Assembly (NCBI RefSeq): GCF_000423185.1 | Contig: NZ_AUHM01000020.1 | Location: forward strand, 81,215 to 145,214 | Direction: 5' to 3' | DNA length: 64,000 bases | Source: Inquilinus limosus DSM 16000 | GTDB lineage: Bacteria > Pseudomonadota > Alphaproteobacteria > DSM-16000 > Inquilinaceae | Shown here: one piece after another, positions 1 through 8,095 of the stretch | Layout of the letters: every line of letters begins with the position of its first letter | Numbering within the stretch: the stretch's first letter is position 1 | Made by a program: the position numbers and the translations under genes | The notes under the pieces: model-generated | Seen by the model: the letters and a program-made list of their open reading frames with translations, nothing else | Told to the model about the DNA's origin: nothing | Database searches by the model: none

Positions 1-456
1 GTGGCAGCGCCTGAACGGCGCCACTTCCTGCCGGCCCAAGGTCAGCAGCACCGCAGAACCGGACGGCAGAACCCTTGCCAGCCGATCGGCCGCCTCGGCA
101 GCGTCCGCCACATCGATCCAGCGGTCGCCCGGCTCCGGCATCCAGGCTGGCCGCTCGATCCGCAGCAATGGCACACCCAACCGGGTGCAGGCGGCCGCGG
201 CGTTGGCCGAGATCGTCGCGGCGAAGGGATGGGTGGCATCGACCACCCGGTCGATCCGCTCCGCCCGCAGATACGCCGCCAGCCCGTCAGCGCCGCCGAA
301 GCCGCCGACCCGCACCGTTCCGGGCAGCGCCGCCGGCGCCCGCGTGCGGCCGGCCAGCGAGGTGACGACGTCCCAGTCCCCCGCCTCGGCCAAAGCGCGG
401 GCCAGCGCCGCCGCCTCCGTGGTGCCGCCGAGGATCAGCAGCCGCCTACCAGCCAT
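1..456 (-). CDS. cobK: Precorrin-6A reductase CobK (3' end cut by window edge)
   Basis: The reading frame is open from an ATG at 456 to the edge of the window, so 152 N-terminal residues of the usual ~250 are seen. It begins MAGRRLLILGGTTEAAALAR, the nucleotide-binding start of the CobK/CbiJ family, and contains RIDRVVDATHPFAATIS, the conserved DATHPFA block. CobK reduces precorrin-6A to precorrin-6B with NADPH in the corrin ring pathway. The start codon lies inside the last codons of cbiD (11-nt overlap), so the two are translationally coupled. The family call is secure; the missing C-terminus cannot be judged. Confidence 0.9.
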   Translation of the reverse strand, partial: MAGRRLLILGGTTEAAALARALAEAGDWDVVTSLAGRTRAPAALPGTVRVGGFGGADGLAAYLRAERIDRVVDATHPFAATISANAAAACTRLGVPLLRIERPAWMPEPGDRWIDVADAAEAADRLARVLPSGSAVLLTLGRQEVAPFRRCH

Positions 457-1537
457 CGGCGGCCCCCACCAGCCCGCCCTGGCGGTCGAACACCAGGATC
501 TCGACCGCGACGCCGCTGCCCTCGACCACCCCTTGAGCCGTCGCCTGAGCCCGGCGTGCCACAAGGTCAGCCAGGGGAATGCCCGCGCCGGAGGCCAGGT
601 CCAGCACCTGCTTGGCCGTGTTGGCGCGCCGCGCCTGCTCGACCATCCCGGCCGGGGCGCCGGCCTCGGCCAGCCGGTCGCCGAGCCAGTCGAAATCCAC
701 CTCGCTGCGGCCGGAATGCAGGTCGAGGAAGCCCTGCGCCAGCTTGGTCAGCTTGCCGAAGCCGCCGCCGATGGTCAGGCGCGGGATCGGATGCGCCCTC
801 AGGTATTTCAGCAGCCCGCCGGCGAAATCGCCCATGTCGAGCAGCGCCGTGTCCGGCAGGCCGTAGCGGGCGACGACCGCGGCCTCGGAGGTCGACCCGG
901 TGCAGCCGGCGACATGGGTCAGGCTCAGCGCCCGGGCGACATCGATGCCGCTGTGGATGGAATGGATCCAGGCGGAGCAGGAGAAGGGCACGACCACGCC
1001 GGTGGTGCCCAGCACCGACAGGCCGCCGACGATGCCGAGCCGCGGATTCCAGGTCTTCCGCGCCAGCCGCTCGCCATCCGGGATCGAGATCTCGACCACC
1101 ACGTCGCCGGCATCGCCGTGCTCGGCGGCGATCCTGGCCACGGCCTCGGTCATCATCCGCCGCGGCACCGGGTTGATCGCCGGCTCGCCGGGCGGCACCG
1201 GCAGGCCGGGCAGGGTGACGGTGCCGACCCCCGGCCCGGCCTTGAAGGTGACGCCCGACCCGGCCTCGCCGCGCCGCACCTCGGCGATCACCAGCGCGCC
1301 ATGGGTCACGTCCGGGTCGTCGCCGGCGTCCTTGACGATGCCGGCACGCGCCCAGCCGTCGCCGCGCCCTTCCAGCGCCAGGGCGAAGGCCGGCGTCTCG
1401 CCGCGCGGAAGGGTGATCGCCACCGGGTCCGGGAAGCGGCCAGTCAGCAGCGCGGTGGTGGCGGCGGCGGTCGCGGCGGTGGCGCAGGCGCCGGTGGTCC
1501 AGCCGCGCCGCAGCGGTCCCTCAGGTTTGCGGGCCAT
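446..1537 (-). CDS. cbiD: Cobalt-precorrin-5B C1-methyltransferase CbiD
   Basis: A 363-residue protein of typical CbiD length. The N-terminal RRGWTTGACATAATAAA block is the family hallmark, followed by GPGVGTVTLPGL and a GGFGKLTKLAQG block near residue 260. CbiD removes the C1 acyl group and methylates C1 of the precorrin ring. It is usually counted with the anaerobic pathway, yet here it sits next to aerobic-type cobK and in the same locus as cobN, so it probably stands in for CobF. It overlaps cobK by 11 nt and starts only 71 bp from divergent cobA, so the two transcripts share a short promoter region. Confidence 0.93.
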   Translation of the reverse strand: MARKPEGPLRRGWTTGACATAATAAATTALLTGRFPDPVAITLPRGETPAFALALEGRGDGWARAGIVKDAGDDPDVTHGALVIAEVRRGEAGSGVTFKAGPGVGTVTLPGLPVPPGEPAINPVPRRMMTEAVARIAAEHGDAGDVVVEISIPDGERLARKTWNPRLGIVGGLSVLGTTGVVVPFSCSAWIHSIHSGIDVARALSLTHVAGCTGSTSEAAVVARYGLPDTALLDMGDFAGGLLKYLRAHPIPRLTIGGGFGKLTKLAQGFLDLHSGRSEVDFDWLGDRLAEAGAPAGMVEQARRANTAKQVLDLASGAGIPLADLVARRAQATAQGVVEGSGVAVEILVFDRQGGLVGAADGW

Positions 1538-1608
1538 GATGGGTTTCGATACAGGAAGCGTCGCAGCCTGCCTAGCGGCGGCGGCGCATGGCTCTTAAGG
1601 TTCCGGTG

Positions 1609-2451
1609 ATGGTTGATCTCCCGCTGTCCTTCCCCGAGTTTCAGCCCGGCTGGGTCTGGCTGGTCGGCGCCGGCCCCGGCGATCCCGGCCTCCTAACCCT
1701 GCACGCGCTGCACGCGCTGCGCTCGGCCGATGTCGTGGTCTATGACGCGCTGGTATCCGACGCGATCATCGGCCTGGCCGCGCCGGGCGCAGTGCTGGAA
1801 TTCGCCGGCAAGCGTGGCGGCAAGCCCTCGCCCAAGCAGCCCGACATCACGGCCAAGCTGATCCAGCTCGCCCGGGCCGGCAAGCGGGTGCTGCGGCTGA
1901 AGGGCGGCGACCCGTTCGTCTTCGGCCGGGGCGGGGAGGAGGGGCTGGCCTTGGTCGAGGCTGGCATCCCGTTCCGCATCGTCCCCGGCATCACCGCGGG
2001 CGTCGGCGGCCCGGCCTATGCCGGCATCCCGGTGACGCATCGCGACACCAACCACGCCGTTACCTTCCTGACCGGCCACGACGCCACCGGAGACGTTACC
2101 GCCGGGGTCGCCTGGGACGCGATCGCCCGCGGCTCCCCGGTGATCGTGGTCTATATGGCGATCAAGCACATCGCCCGGATCGCGGCCCATCTGATCGAGG
2201 GCGGTCGGTCGCCCGCCGAGCCGGTGGCGGTGATCAGCCGGGCGACGACGTCGCAGCAGCGGGTGCTGGAGACCACGCTGGCCCGGGCGGCGGAGGATGT
2301 CGCGGTCCAGGGCATCGAAGCCCCGGCGGTGGTCGTGGTGGGCGAGGTAGTGCGCCTGCGCGCGGCGCTCGACTGGCTCGGCGCGTTGGAGGGCAGGAAG
2401 CTGACCCCGGACCCGCTCGGCACGCGCGGGAAGGGCGAGGCGGCGTCCTAG
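1609..2451 (+). CDS. cobA: Uroporphyrinogen-III C-methyltransferase CobA (SUMT)
   Basis: A single-domain SAM-dependent methyltransferase that makes precorrin-2 from uroporphyrinogen III, the first committed step of the corrin branch. The SUMT signatures are present: VGAGPGDPGLLT near residues 19-30, LRLKGGDPFVFGRGGEE near residue 100, and the GITAGVGGPAYAGIPVTHR block. No siroheme-synthase dehydrogenase domain is fused. The ATG at 1609 is chosen because AAGG lies about 8 nt upstream; an ATG at 1588 is also in frame but has no visible ribosome site. The stop is 2 bp before cobB, so it is the first gene of a cobA-cobB-cobC operon. Confidence 0.93.
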   Translation: MVDLPLSFPEFQPGWVWLVGAGPGDPGLLTLHALHALRSADVVVYDALVSDAIIGLAAPGAVLEFAGKRGGKPSPKQPDITAKLIQLARAGKRVLRLKGGDPFVFGRGGEEGLALVEAGIPFRIVPGITAGVGGPAYAGIPVTHRDTNHAVTFLTGHDATGDVTAGVAWDAIARGSPVIVVYMAIKHIARIAAHLIEGGRSPAEPVAVISRATTSQQRVLETTLARAAEDVAVQGIEAPAVVVVGEVVRLRAALDWLGALEGRKLTPDPLGTRGKGEAAS

Positions 2452-2453
2452 CC

Positions 2454-3890
2454 ATGCCTGTGCCCGCCCTGATGATCGCGGCGCCGGCCTCCGGCAGCGG
2501 CAAGACGGTGGTGACGCTGGGCCTGCTGCGCCATCTGCGCGATCGCGGCGTCGCGGTGGCCTCGGCCAAGTCCGGGCCGGATTATATCGACCCCGCTTTC
2601 CACGCCGCGGCCAGCGGTCGGCCCTGCGTCAATCTCGACGCCTGGGCGATGCGGCCGCAGACGCTGGACGCGCTGGCGGCGCGGCAGACGGAGGGGGCGG
2701 AGCTGCTGGTGGTCGAGGCGGCGATGGGGCTGTTCGACGGCGCCCCAGGGCCGGGATCGGTCGGCGACGGCTCTGCTGCCGACCTCGCCGCCCGTTTCGG
2801 CTGGCCGGTGGTGCTGGTGCTGGACGCCGGCGGCCAGGGCTTCTCCGCCGCCGCGGTGCTGGCCGGCTTCAAATCCTTCCGCGACGACGTCCGGGTCGCC
2901 GGTGTGATCTTCAACCGGGTCGGCAGCGCCCGGCACGAAGCGGTGCTGCGCCGCGCCGCCGCCCATGCCGGCCTGCCGGTGCTCGGTTTCATCCCGCGTC
3001 TGCCGGCGTTGGCGCTGCCCTCCCGCCATCTCGGCCTGATCCAGGCCGGCGAGCATGCGGCGCTGGAGGCCTTCCTGGCTGCGGCCGGGCAGGTGGTTGG
3101 GGCGAAGGTGGATGTCGATGCGCTGCGCCGTATTTGCCTCACGACAGAAGAAATCCTCCCCCTCCCCTTGCGGGAGGGGGTAGGGGGAGGGGACTCGGGC
3201 CGAAAGAGCGGGCAGGGCCAGCACTCTTCGATCGACATACCCCTCCCCCTTCCCCCCTCCCGCAAGGGGAGGGGGAGTGTTGAGAGATTCGTCCTCCCAC
3301 CGCTCGGCCAACGCATCGCCGTGGCCCGGGACACGGCCTTCGCCTTCGCCTATCCGCATCTGCTGGCTGCCTGGCGCGAGGCGGGGGCGGAGATCCTGCC
3401 GTTCTCGCCGCTGGCCGACGAGGGGCCGGACGCCTCGGCCGACGCGGTTTACCTCCCCGGCGGCTATCCTGAGCTCCATGCGGACCGGCTCTCCGCCAGC
3501 CGCCGCTTCCTCGACGGGCTGCGCGCGGCGGCGGGGCAGGGTCGGGCGGTCTATGGCGAATGCGGCGGCTACATGGTGCTGGGCGCCGGCCTCACCGATG
3601 CCGAGGGCCGGCGTCACGCCATGGCCGGGCTGCTGCCGGTCGAGACCTCCTTCGCCGAGCGCCGGCTGCACCTAGGCTACCGCCAGACGACACTGGCCGC
3701 CGCGACGCCGCTCGGCGCCGCCGGCACGGCCTGGCGCGGGCATGAATTCCACTACGCCTCGATCCTGTCCGAAGGACCGGGCGAGGCGCTGTTCGAGGCC
3801 TGGGACGCCGAGGGCGCGCCGCTAGGCCCGATGGGCCGGCGCGCCGGCTCCGTCTTCGGCTCCTTCTTCCATCTGATCGACCGGGCATGA
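2454..3890 (+). CDS. cobB: Cobyrinate a,c-diamide synthase CobB with in-frame repeat insertion
   Basis: This enzyme amidates the a and c side chains of hydrogenobyrinic acid using glutamine and ATP. The N-terminal dethiobiotin synthetase-like ATPase starts with a P-loop (PASGSGKT, residues 11-18). The C-terminal class I glutamine amidotransferase domain carries the nucleophile Cys370 in YGECGGYMVLG and the late GHEFHYAS motif near residue 430. At 478 residues it is longer than usual because residues about 235-275 are encoded by a C/G-rich palindromic repeat (3156-3277) lodged in the linker between the two domains. The frame is kept, so the protein is probably still functional. Its TGA overlaps the ATG of cobC by 4 nt. 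Confidence 0.93.
   Translation: MPVPALMIAAPASGSGKTVVTLGLLRHLRDRGVAVASAKSGPDYIDPAFHAAASGRPCVNLDAWAMRPQTLDALAARQTEGAELLVVEAAMGLFDGAPGPGSVGDGSAADLAARFGWPVVLVLDAGGQGFSAAAVLAGFKSFRDDVRVAGVIFNRVGSARHEAVLRRAAAHAGLPVLGFIPRLPALALPSRHLGLIQAGEHAALEAFLAAAGQVVGAKVDVDALRRICLTTEEILPLPLREGVGGGDSGRKSGQGQHSSIDIPLPLPPSRKGRGSVERFVLPPLGQRIAVARDTAFAFAYPHLLAAWREAGAEILPFSPLADEGPDASADAVYLPGGYPELHADRLSASRRFLDGLRAAAGQGRAVYGECGGYMVLGAGLTDAEGRRHAMAGLLPVETSFAERRLHLGYRQTTLAAATPLGAAGTAWRGHEFHYASILSEGPGEALFEAWDAEGAPLGPMGRRAGSVFGSFFHLIDRA
3156..3277. repeat. Palindromic C/G-rich repeat inserted inside cobB
   Basis: Two near-identical inverted arms of about 37 nt, at 3156-3192 and 3240-3277, flank a 47-nt loop. Each arm reads CTCCCCCTCCCC-TTGCGGGAGGGG on one strand. 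The arms differ only near the middle (TA in one, GAA in the other). The element is read through in the cobB frame, giving an L-P-L-P-L-R-E-G type peptide and then P-L-P-L-P-P-S-R-K-G-R-G. A related element sits in cobN. Confidence 0.9.
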
Positions 3891-4873
3891 ACATGGTTCC
3901 GCATGGCGGCGATCTCGCCGCGGCCGAGGCCCGCTGGGGCCGCCCAGCCGAGGGCTGGCTCGACCTCTCCACCGGCATCAACCCGATGCCCTATCCGATC
4001 CCGGCGATCGACTCCGCCGCGTGGCACCGGCTGCCGCAGCACGACCGGATGGGCGAGCTGCTGGAGACCGCCCGAGCCTGCTACGCCGCCCCGGCGGACG
4101 CGCCGATCGTCGCCGCGCCCGGCACCCAGATCCTGATCCAGCTGCTGCCCCGGCTGCGTCCTGGCGTCCGGGTGGCGATCCTCGGCCCGACCTATGGCGA
4201 GCACGCCGCCTGCTGGTCCGCGGAGGGCACCGCGGTGGCAACCGTCGGCTCGCTCGAGGAGGCCGCGGCGGCGGATGTCGTCGTGCTGGTCAACCCGAAC
4301 AACCCGGACGGCCGTATCGTTTTGCCCGAGCGCCTGCTGGCCCTGGCCGAGGGTCTGGCGGCGCGCGGCGGTCTTCTGGTGGTCGACGAGGCCTTTGCCG
4401 AGGTGACGCCGTGGGCCAGCGTCGCGGTGGAAGCCGGGCGCCCGGGCCTGCTGATTCTCCGATCGTTCGGTAAATTCTTCGGCCTGGCCGGCATCCGGCT
4501 CGGCTTCGCGCTCGGCCCGGCGGCGGAGATCGACCGGCTGGCACGCCTCCTTGGCCCCTGGGCGGTGCCGGGACCGGCGATCGAGATAGGCATCGCCGCG
4601 CTGTCGGACCATGGCTGGCAGGAGGAGGCTCGGAAGCGCCTGTCGGTCGGCGCCGAACGGCTTACGGCGCTGCTCCTCGCCCGTGGCTGCGCCGATCGCG
4701 GCGGCACCGACCTGTTCCGGCTGGTCGAGCATCCGGAGGCGGCACAGCTCTGGGACCGGCTCGGCCGCGCCGGCATCCTGGTCCGGCCCTTCCCGGACCG
4801 GCCGACGTTGCTGCGCTTTGGCCTACCGGGCAACGAGGAGGGGTTTGCCCTGCTCGCCGCCGCGCTCGGCTGA
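3887..4873 (+). CDS. cobC: Threonine-phosphate decarboxylase (CobC, class I aminotransferase fold)
   Basis: A PLP enzyme predicted to decarboxylate L-threonine O-3-phosphate to (R)-1-amino-2-propanol phosphate, the linker of the nucleotide loop. The start HGGDLAAAEARWG and the following DLSTGINPMPYP are typical of the CobC/CobD family. VNPNNPDGR, VVDEAFAE and the PLP-lysine block SFGKFFGLAGIRLGF (Lys196) are all present. Length (328 aa) is slightly short but normal for alphaproteobacterial CobC. It overlaps the cobB stop as ATGA, so translation is coupled. It is the last gene of the first plus-strand cobalamin operon; in Salmonella nomenclature the same function is called CobD. Confidence 0.9.
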   Translation: MNMVPHGGDLAAAEARWGRPAEGWLDLSTGINPMPYPIPAIDSAAWHRLPQHDRMGELLETARACYAAPADAPIVAAPGTQILIQLLPRLRPGVRVAILGPTYGEHAACWSAEGTAVATVGSLEEAAAADVVVLVNPNNPDGRIVLPERLLALAEGLAARGGLLVVDEAFAEVTPWASVAVEAGRPGLLILRSFGKFFGLAGIRLGFALGPAAEIDRLARLLGPWAVPGPAIEIGIAALSDHGWQEEARKRLSVGAERLTALLLARGCADRGGTDLFRLVEHPEAAQLWDRLGRAGILVRPFPDRPTLLRFGLPGNEEGFALLAAALG

Positions 4874-4885
4874 GCCCAGATCTGT

Positions 4886-4897
4886 TTTAAACTTAAA
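4886..4897. promoter_or_regulatory. Possible operator: TTTAA-AC-TTAAA inverted repeat
   Basis: A short AT-rich inverted repeat (TTTAA, 2-nt spacer, TTAAA) stands out in the very GC-rich gap between cobC and the amino acid transporter operon. It lies about 105 bp upstream of the binding-protein start and could be an operator or promoter element for that operon. The palindrome is short and the assignment is tentative. Confidence 0.3.
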
Positions 4898-5000
4898 GCA
4901 TTTCGTGATTAGATGAACGCAAGCGCTTCCGCCCGACGGAGGCGCGTGAAAGACTGGCGGCGCGACCGTCGGCGTGCGGCAAGAAAGAGGGGAGAGCATC

Positions 5001-6176
5001 ATGGCGAGACGCGTTCCGGCCCTGCTCGCGGCCGTGCTGATGGCGGCGGCGCTGCCGTCCGGCGCGCAGGCGGAAGAGGGCAAGCTCAAGATCGGCTTCA
5101 TGGCCACGCTCTCCGGCCCGCCGGCGGCGCTGGGCCAGCACATGCGCGACGGCTTCCTGCTCGGGGTCAAGGAGCTGGACGGCAAGCTCGGCGGGCTGCC
5201 GACCGAGGTGGTGGTCGAGGATGACGAGCTGAAGCCCGACGTGGCCGTCAACAAGGTGCGCAAGCTGCTGGAGAGCGACCAGGTCGACATCGTCGTCGGC
5301 GTCGTCTTCTCCAATGTCATGATGGCGATCGCCAAGCCGGTGACCGGCGCCGAGAAGATCCTGATCAGCCCGAATGCCGGGCCGTCGCCCTTGGCCGGCA
5401 AGGGCTGCAGCCCGTATTTCTTCTCGGTCTCCTACCAGAACGACCAGAACCACGAGGTCATGGGCAAATACGCCCAGGACAAGGGCTGGGCCAAGGTCGC
5501 GCTGATCGCCCCGAACTACCAGGCCGGCAAGGACGCGCTGGCCGGCTTCAAGCGCCACTACAAGGGCGAGGTGGTGGAGGAGATCTACACCCAGGTCAAC
5601 CAGCAGGATTTCTCGGCCGAGCTGGCGAAGATCGCGGCGGCCGAGCCGCAGGCGGTGTTCGTGTTCATGCCCGGCGGCTCCGGCGTCAACCTGGTGCGGC
5701 AGTACCGCCAGGCGGGCCTGGCCGAGCGCATCCCGTTCCTGTCCGCCTTCACCGTCGACGAGACGACGCTGCCGGCGACCAAGGACGCCGCGCTCGGGCT
5801 CTTCGCCGGGGCGCAATGGGCGCCGAACCTGGACAATCCCGCCAACAGGGCCTTCGTCGCCGCCTTCGAGAAGGAATACGGCTACCCGCCGGCGCTTTAC
5901 GCCGCCAATGGCTACGACGCCGCCAAGCTGATCGACGCCGCGATCCGCCAAGCCGGCGGCAAGACCGATGCGGGGACGCTGAAGACCGCCATTCGCGACG
6001 CGAAGTGGACCAGCGTCCGCGGCGACTTCGCCTGGAACAAGAACAACTTCCCGGTCCAGGACTTCTATTTGACCGAGGTGGTGAAGCGCGACGACGGCAA
6101 GATCGTCACCAGCCGGGTCGAGACCGTGTTCCCGGACTACGGCGACGCCTACGCCGACCAGTGCTCGATGGATTGA
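5001..6176 (+). CDS. Branched-chain amino acid type ABC transporter substrate-binding protein
   Basis: A periplasmic binding protein of the LivJ/LivK (peripla_BP_6) family, 391 residues. A Sec signal peptide (residues 1 to about 25, ending in PSGAQA) is followed by KIGFMATLSGPPAALGQHM, the typical start of the mature Leu/Ile/Val-type fold. The ATG at 5001 is chosen because GGGGAGAG lies 5-8 nt upstream and the signal peptide begins there. It is the first gene of a complete five-gene LivJHMGF-type set. The true ligand (amino acid, amide, urea or aromatic acid) cannot be told from sequence alone. Confidence 0.9.
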   Translation: MARRVPALLAAVLMAAALPSGAQAEEGKLKIGFMATLSGPPAALGQHMRDGFLLGVKELDGKLGGLPTEVVVEDDELKPDVAVNKVRKLLESDQVDIVVGVVFSNVMMAIAKPVTGAEKILISPNAGPSPLAGKGCSPYFFSVSYQNDQNHEVMGKYAQDKGWAKVALIAPNYQAGKDALAGFKRHYKGEVVEEIYTQVNQQDFSAELAKIAAAEPQAVFVFMPGGSGVNLVRQYRQAGLAERIPFLSAFTVDETTLPATKDAALGLFAGAQWAPNLDNPANRAFVAAFEKEYGYPPALYAANGYDAAKLIDAAIRQAGGKTDAGTLKTAIRDAKWTSVRGDFAWNKNNFPVQDFYLTEVVKRDDGKIVTSRVETVFPDYGDAYADQCSMD

Positions 6177-6195
6177 ACGGAAGGACGGCCGGCCG

Positions 6196-7119
6196 GTGAG
6201 CACCACCCTCCTGGTCGTCCAGACCCTGAACGGGCTGCAGCTCGGCGTGCTCCTGTTCCTGATCGCGGCCGGGCTGACGCTGGTCTTCGGGGTGATGGAC
6301 TTCATCAACCTGGCGCACGGCGTCCAGTACATGCTGGGCGCCTATTTCGCCGTCGCCTGCTACGGGCTGACCGGCCATTTCCTGCTGGCCCTGCTGCTGG
6401 CGCTGGCGGCGGCGCTGCTGCTGGGCCTGCTGCTCGAGGTGCTGATGTTCCGGCATCTCTACGGCCGCAGCCATCTCGACCAGGTGCTGGCGACCTTCGG
6501 GCTGATCCTGTTCTTCAACGAGGCGGTGCGGGCGCTCTGGGGCTCGGCACCGCTGAGCTACCCGATGCCGGAGGCGCTGTCGGGGTCGATCGCGCTGATG
6601 CCGGGCCTGCTGTACCCCGTCTACCGCCTCGCCGTGCTGGCGGCCGGGCTCGGCGTCGCCCTGCTGCTCTGGCTTCTGATCACCCGGACGCGGGTCGGCA
6701 TGCGCGTCAGGGCCGGGGCCAGCAACGCCGACATGGTCTCGGCCCTCGGCGTCAACATCCGCCGGCTGTTCATGATCGTGTTCGGCGTCGGCACCATGCT
6801 GGCGGGCTTCGCCGGCGCCCTGGCCGGGCCGATCTTCGCGGTCGAGCCGAACATGGGCGACAACTTCCTGATCCTCGCCTTCGTCGTCATCGTCATCGGC
6901 GGCATCGGCTCGATCAAGGGCGCCTTCATGGCGTCGCTTCTGGTCGGGCTGGTCGACACGCTCGGCCGCTCCTTCGCCACCGACCTGTTCCGGCTGGTGC
7001 TGGCGCCGGCCGCGGCCAACCAGGTCGGGCCGGCGCTGGCCTCCATGCTGATCTACCTGCTGATGGCCGCGATCCTGTTCTGGCGTCCGGCCGGGCTGTT
7101 CCCCGCCCATGGCCAGTGA
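6196..7119 (+). CDS. livH: Branched-chain amino acid type ABC permease, LivH-like
   Basis: A 307-residue inner-membrane permease with about eight hydrophobic segments. The early block LTLVFGVMDFINLAHGVQYMLGAY is the LivH family signature, and the cytoplasmic coupling loop RAGASNADMVSALGVNIRRLF with a following GGIGSIKGAF is intact. Translation starts with GTG at 6196, downstream of GGAAGGACGG, 19 bp after the binding-protein stop. The gene overlaps livM by 11 nt. It pairs with LivM to form the membrane channel of the transporter. Confidence 0.9.
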   Translation: MSTTLLVVQTLNGLQLGVLLFLIAAGLTLVFGVMDFINLAHGVQYMLGAYFAVACYGLTGHFLLALLLALAAALLLGLLLEVLMFRHLYGRSHLDQVLATFGLILFFNEAVRALWGSAPLSYPMPEALSGSIALMPGLLYPVYRLAVLAAGLGVALLLWLLITRTRVGMRVRAGASNADMVSALGVNIRRLFMIVFGVGTMLAGFAGALAGPIFAVEPNMGDNFLILAFVVIVIGGIGSIKGAFMASLLVGLVDTLGRSFATDLFRLVLAPAAANQVGPALASMLIYLLMAAILFWRPAGLFPAHGQ

Positions 7120-8095
7120 CGCGATGACCGGGGCTGCGACCCGGCAATCCTCTTTCGCACTGCGCTCCGTCTGGCCGGCGCTGCTGATCTTCGTCCTGCT
7201 GGCGCTGGTGCCGGTCGCGGCGCCGCTGCTCGGCGGCGGCAGCTATCCGCTGACCGTCGCCGGCCGGATCATGATCTTCGCCATCGCCGCGGTCAGCCTC
7301 GACCTGATCCTCGGCTATGGCGGGCTGGTGTCCTTCGGCCATGCCGCCTTCATCGGCCTCGGCGCCTATGCCGTCGGCATCCTGATGGATTCGGGATGGG
7401 AGGAAGGGCTGCTGCTGTTCCCGGCCGCGATGCTGGCCGCCGCGCTCTTCGCCCTCCTGACCGGCGCGGTGTCGCTGAAGACCCGCGGCGTGCACTACAT
7501 CATGATCACGCTGGCGTTCGGGCAGATGGCCTATTTCACGATGACCAGCCTGTCCGCCTATGGCGGCGACGACGGGCTGACGCTGTGGTCGCGCCCGCTG
7601 GTCGCCGGCTTCGATTGGCTGAACGATCGGTCAGCCTTTTACTACGTAGTGCTGGTCCTGCTGGTCGCCGCCTGGGCGCTGTGCCGCGCCGTCACCCGGT
7701 CGCGCTTCGGCCGGGTGCTGCGCGGCTGCCGCGAGGACGAGGAGCGGATGCGCGCCCTCGGATACGACCCCTTCGCCTACCGCCTCGCCGCCACCGTCAT
7801 CGCCGGGGCCCTGGCCGGGCTGGCCGGGGCGCTGCTGGCGGTCCAGGCCGAGTTCGTCAGCCCGGCCTACATGTCCTGGCAGCGCTCGGGCGAGCTGATC
7901 GTGATGGTGGTGCTGGGCGGGATCGGCAGTCTGCACGGCGCCATCGTCGGCGCCGCCGCCTTCCTGCTGGCCGAGGAGCTGCTGTCCGGCGTCACCGAGC
8001 ATTGGCGGATGATCTTCGGGCCACTGCTGATCCTGGTGGTGCTGTTCCTGCGCGGCGGGCTGGGCGGCCTGCTGGGGGCGGTGCGGCATGACTGA
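7109..8095 (+). CDS. livM: Branched-chain amino acid type ABC permease, LivM-like
   Basis: A 328-residue second permease of the LivM family. Family blocks are SLDLILGYGGLVSFGHAAFIGLG near residue 70 and the coupling loop GRVLRGCREDEERMRALGYDPF near residue 205, followed by VVLGGIGSLHGAIVGAA. The ATG at 7109 overlaps the livH stop; an alternative ATG at 7124 would remove five residues. The stop overlaps the livG start by 8 nt, a tight polycistronic arrangement. Confidence 0.9.
   Translation: MASDAMTGAATRQSSFALRSVWPALLIFVLLALVPVAAPLLGGGSYPLTVAGRIMIFAIAAVSLDLILGYGGLVSFGHAAFIGLGAYAVGILMDSGWEEGLLLFPAAMLAAALFALLTGAVSLKTRGVHYIMITLAFGQMAYFTMTSLSAYGGDDGLTLWSRPLVAGFDWLNDRSAFYYVVLVLLVAAWALCRAVTRSRFGRVLRGCREDEERMRALGYDPFAYRLAATVIAGALAGLAGALLAVQAEFVSPAYMSWQRSGELIVMVVLGGIGSLHGAIVGAAAFLLAEELLSGVTEHWRMIFGPLLILVVLFLRGGLGGLLGAVRHD

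Noticed and set aside
1..1176. Long open frame on the plus strand opposite cobK/cbiD (391 residues)
   Set aside because: Very Arg/Pro-rich product with no motif; it is the GC-driven antisense frame of well-supported cobK and cbiD.
3156..3277. Palindrome in cobB as an insertion sequence or CRISPR unit
   Set aside because: No transposase, no target duplication that I can define and no regular spacer pattern; it is a short read-through palindrome.
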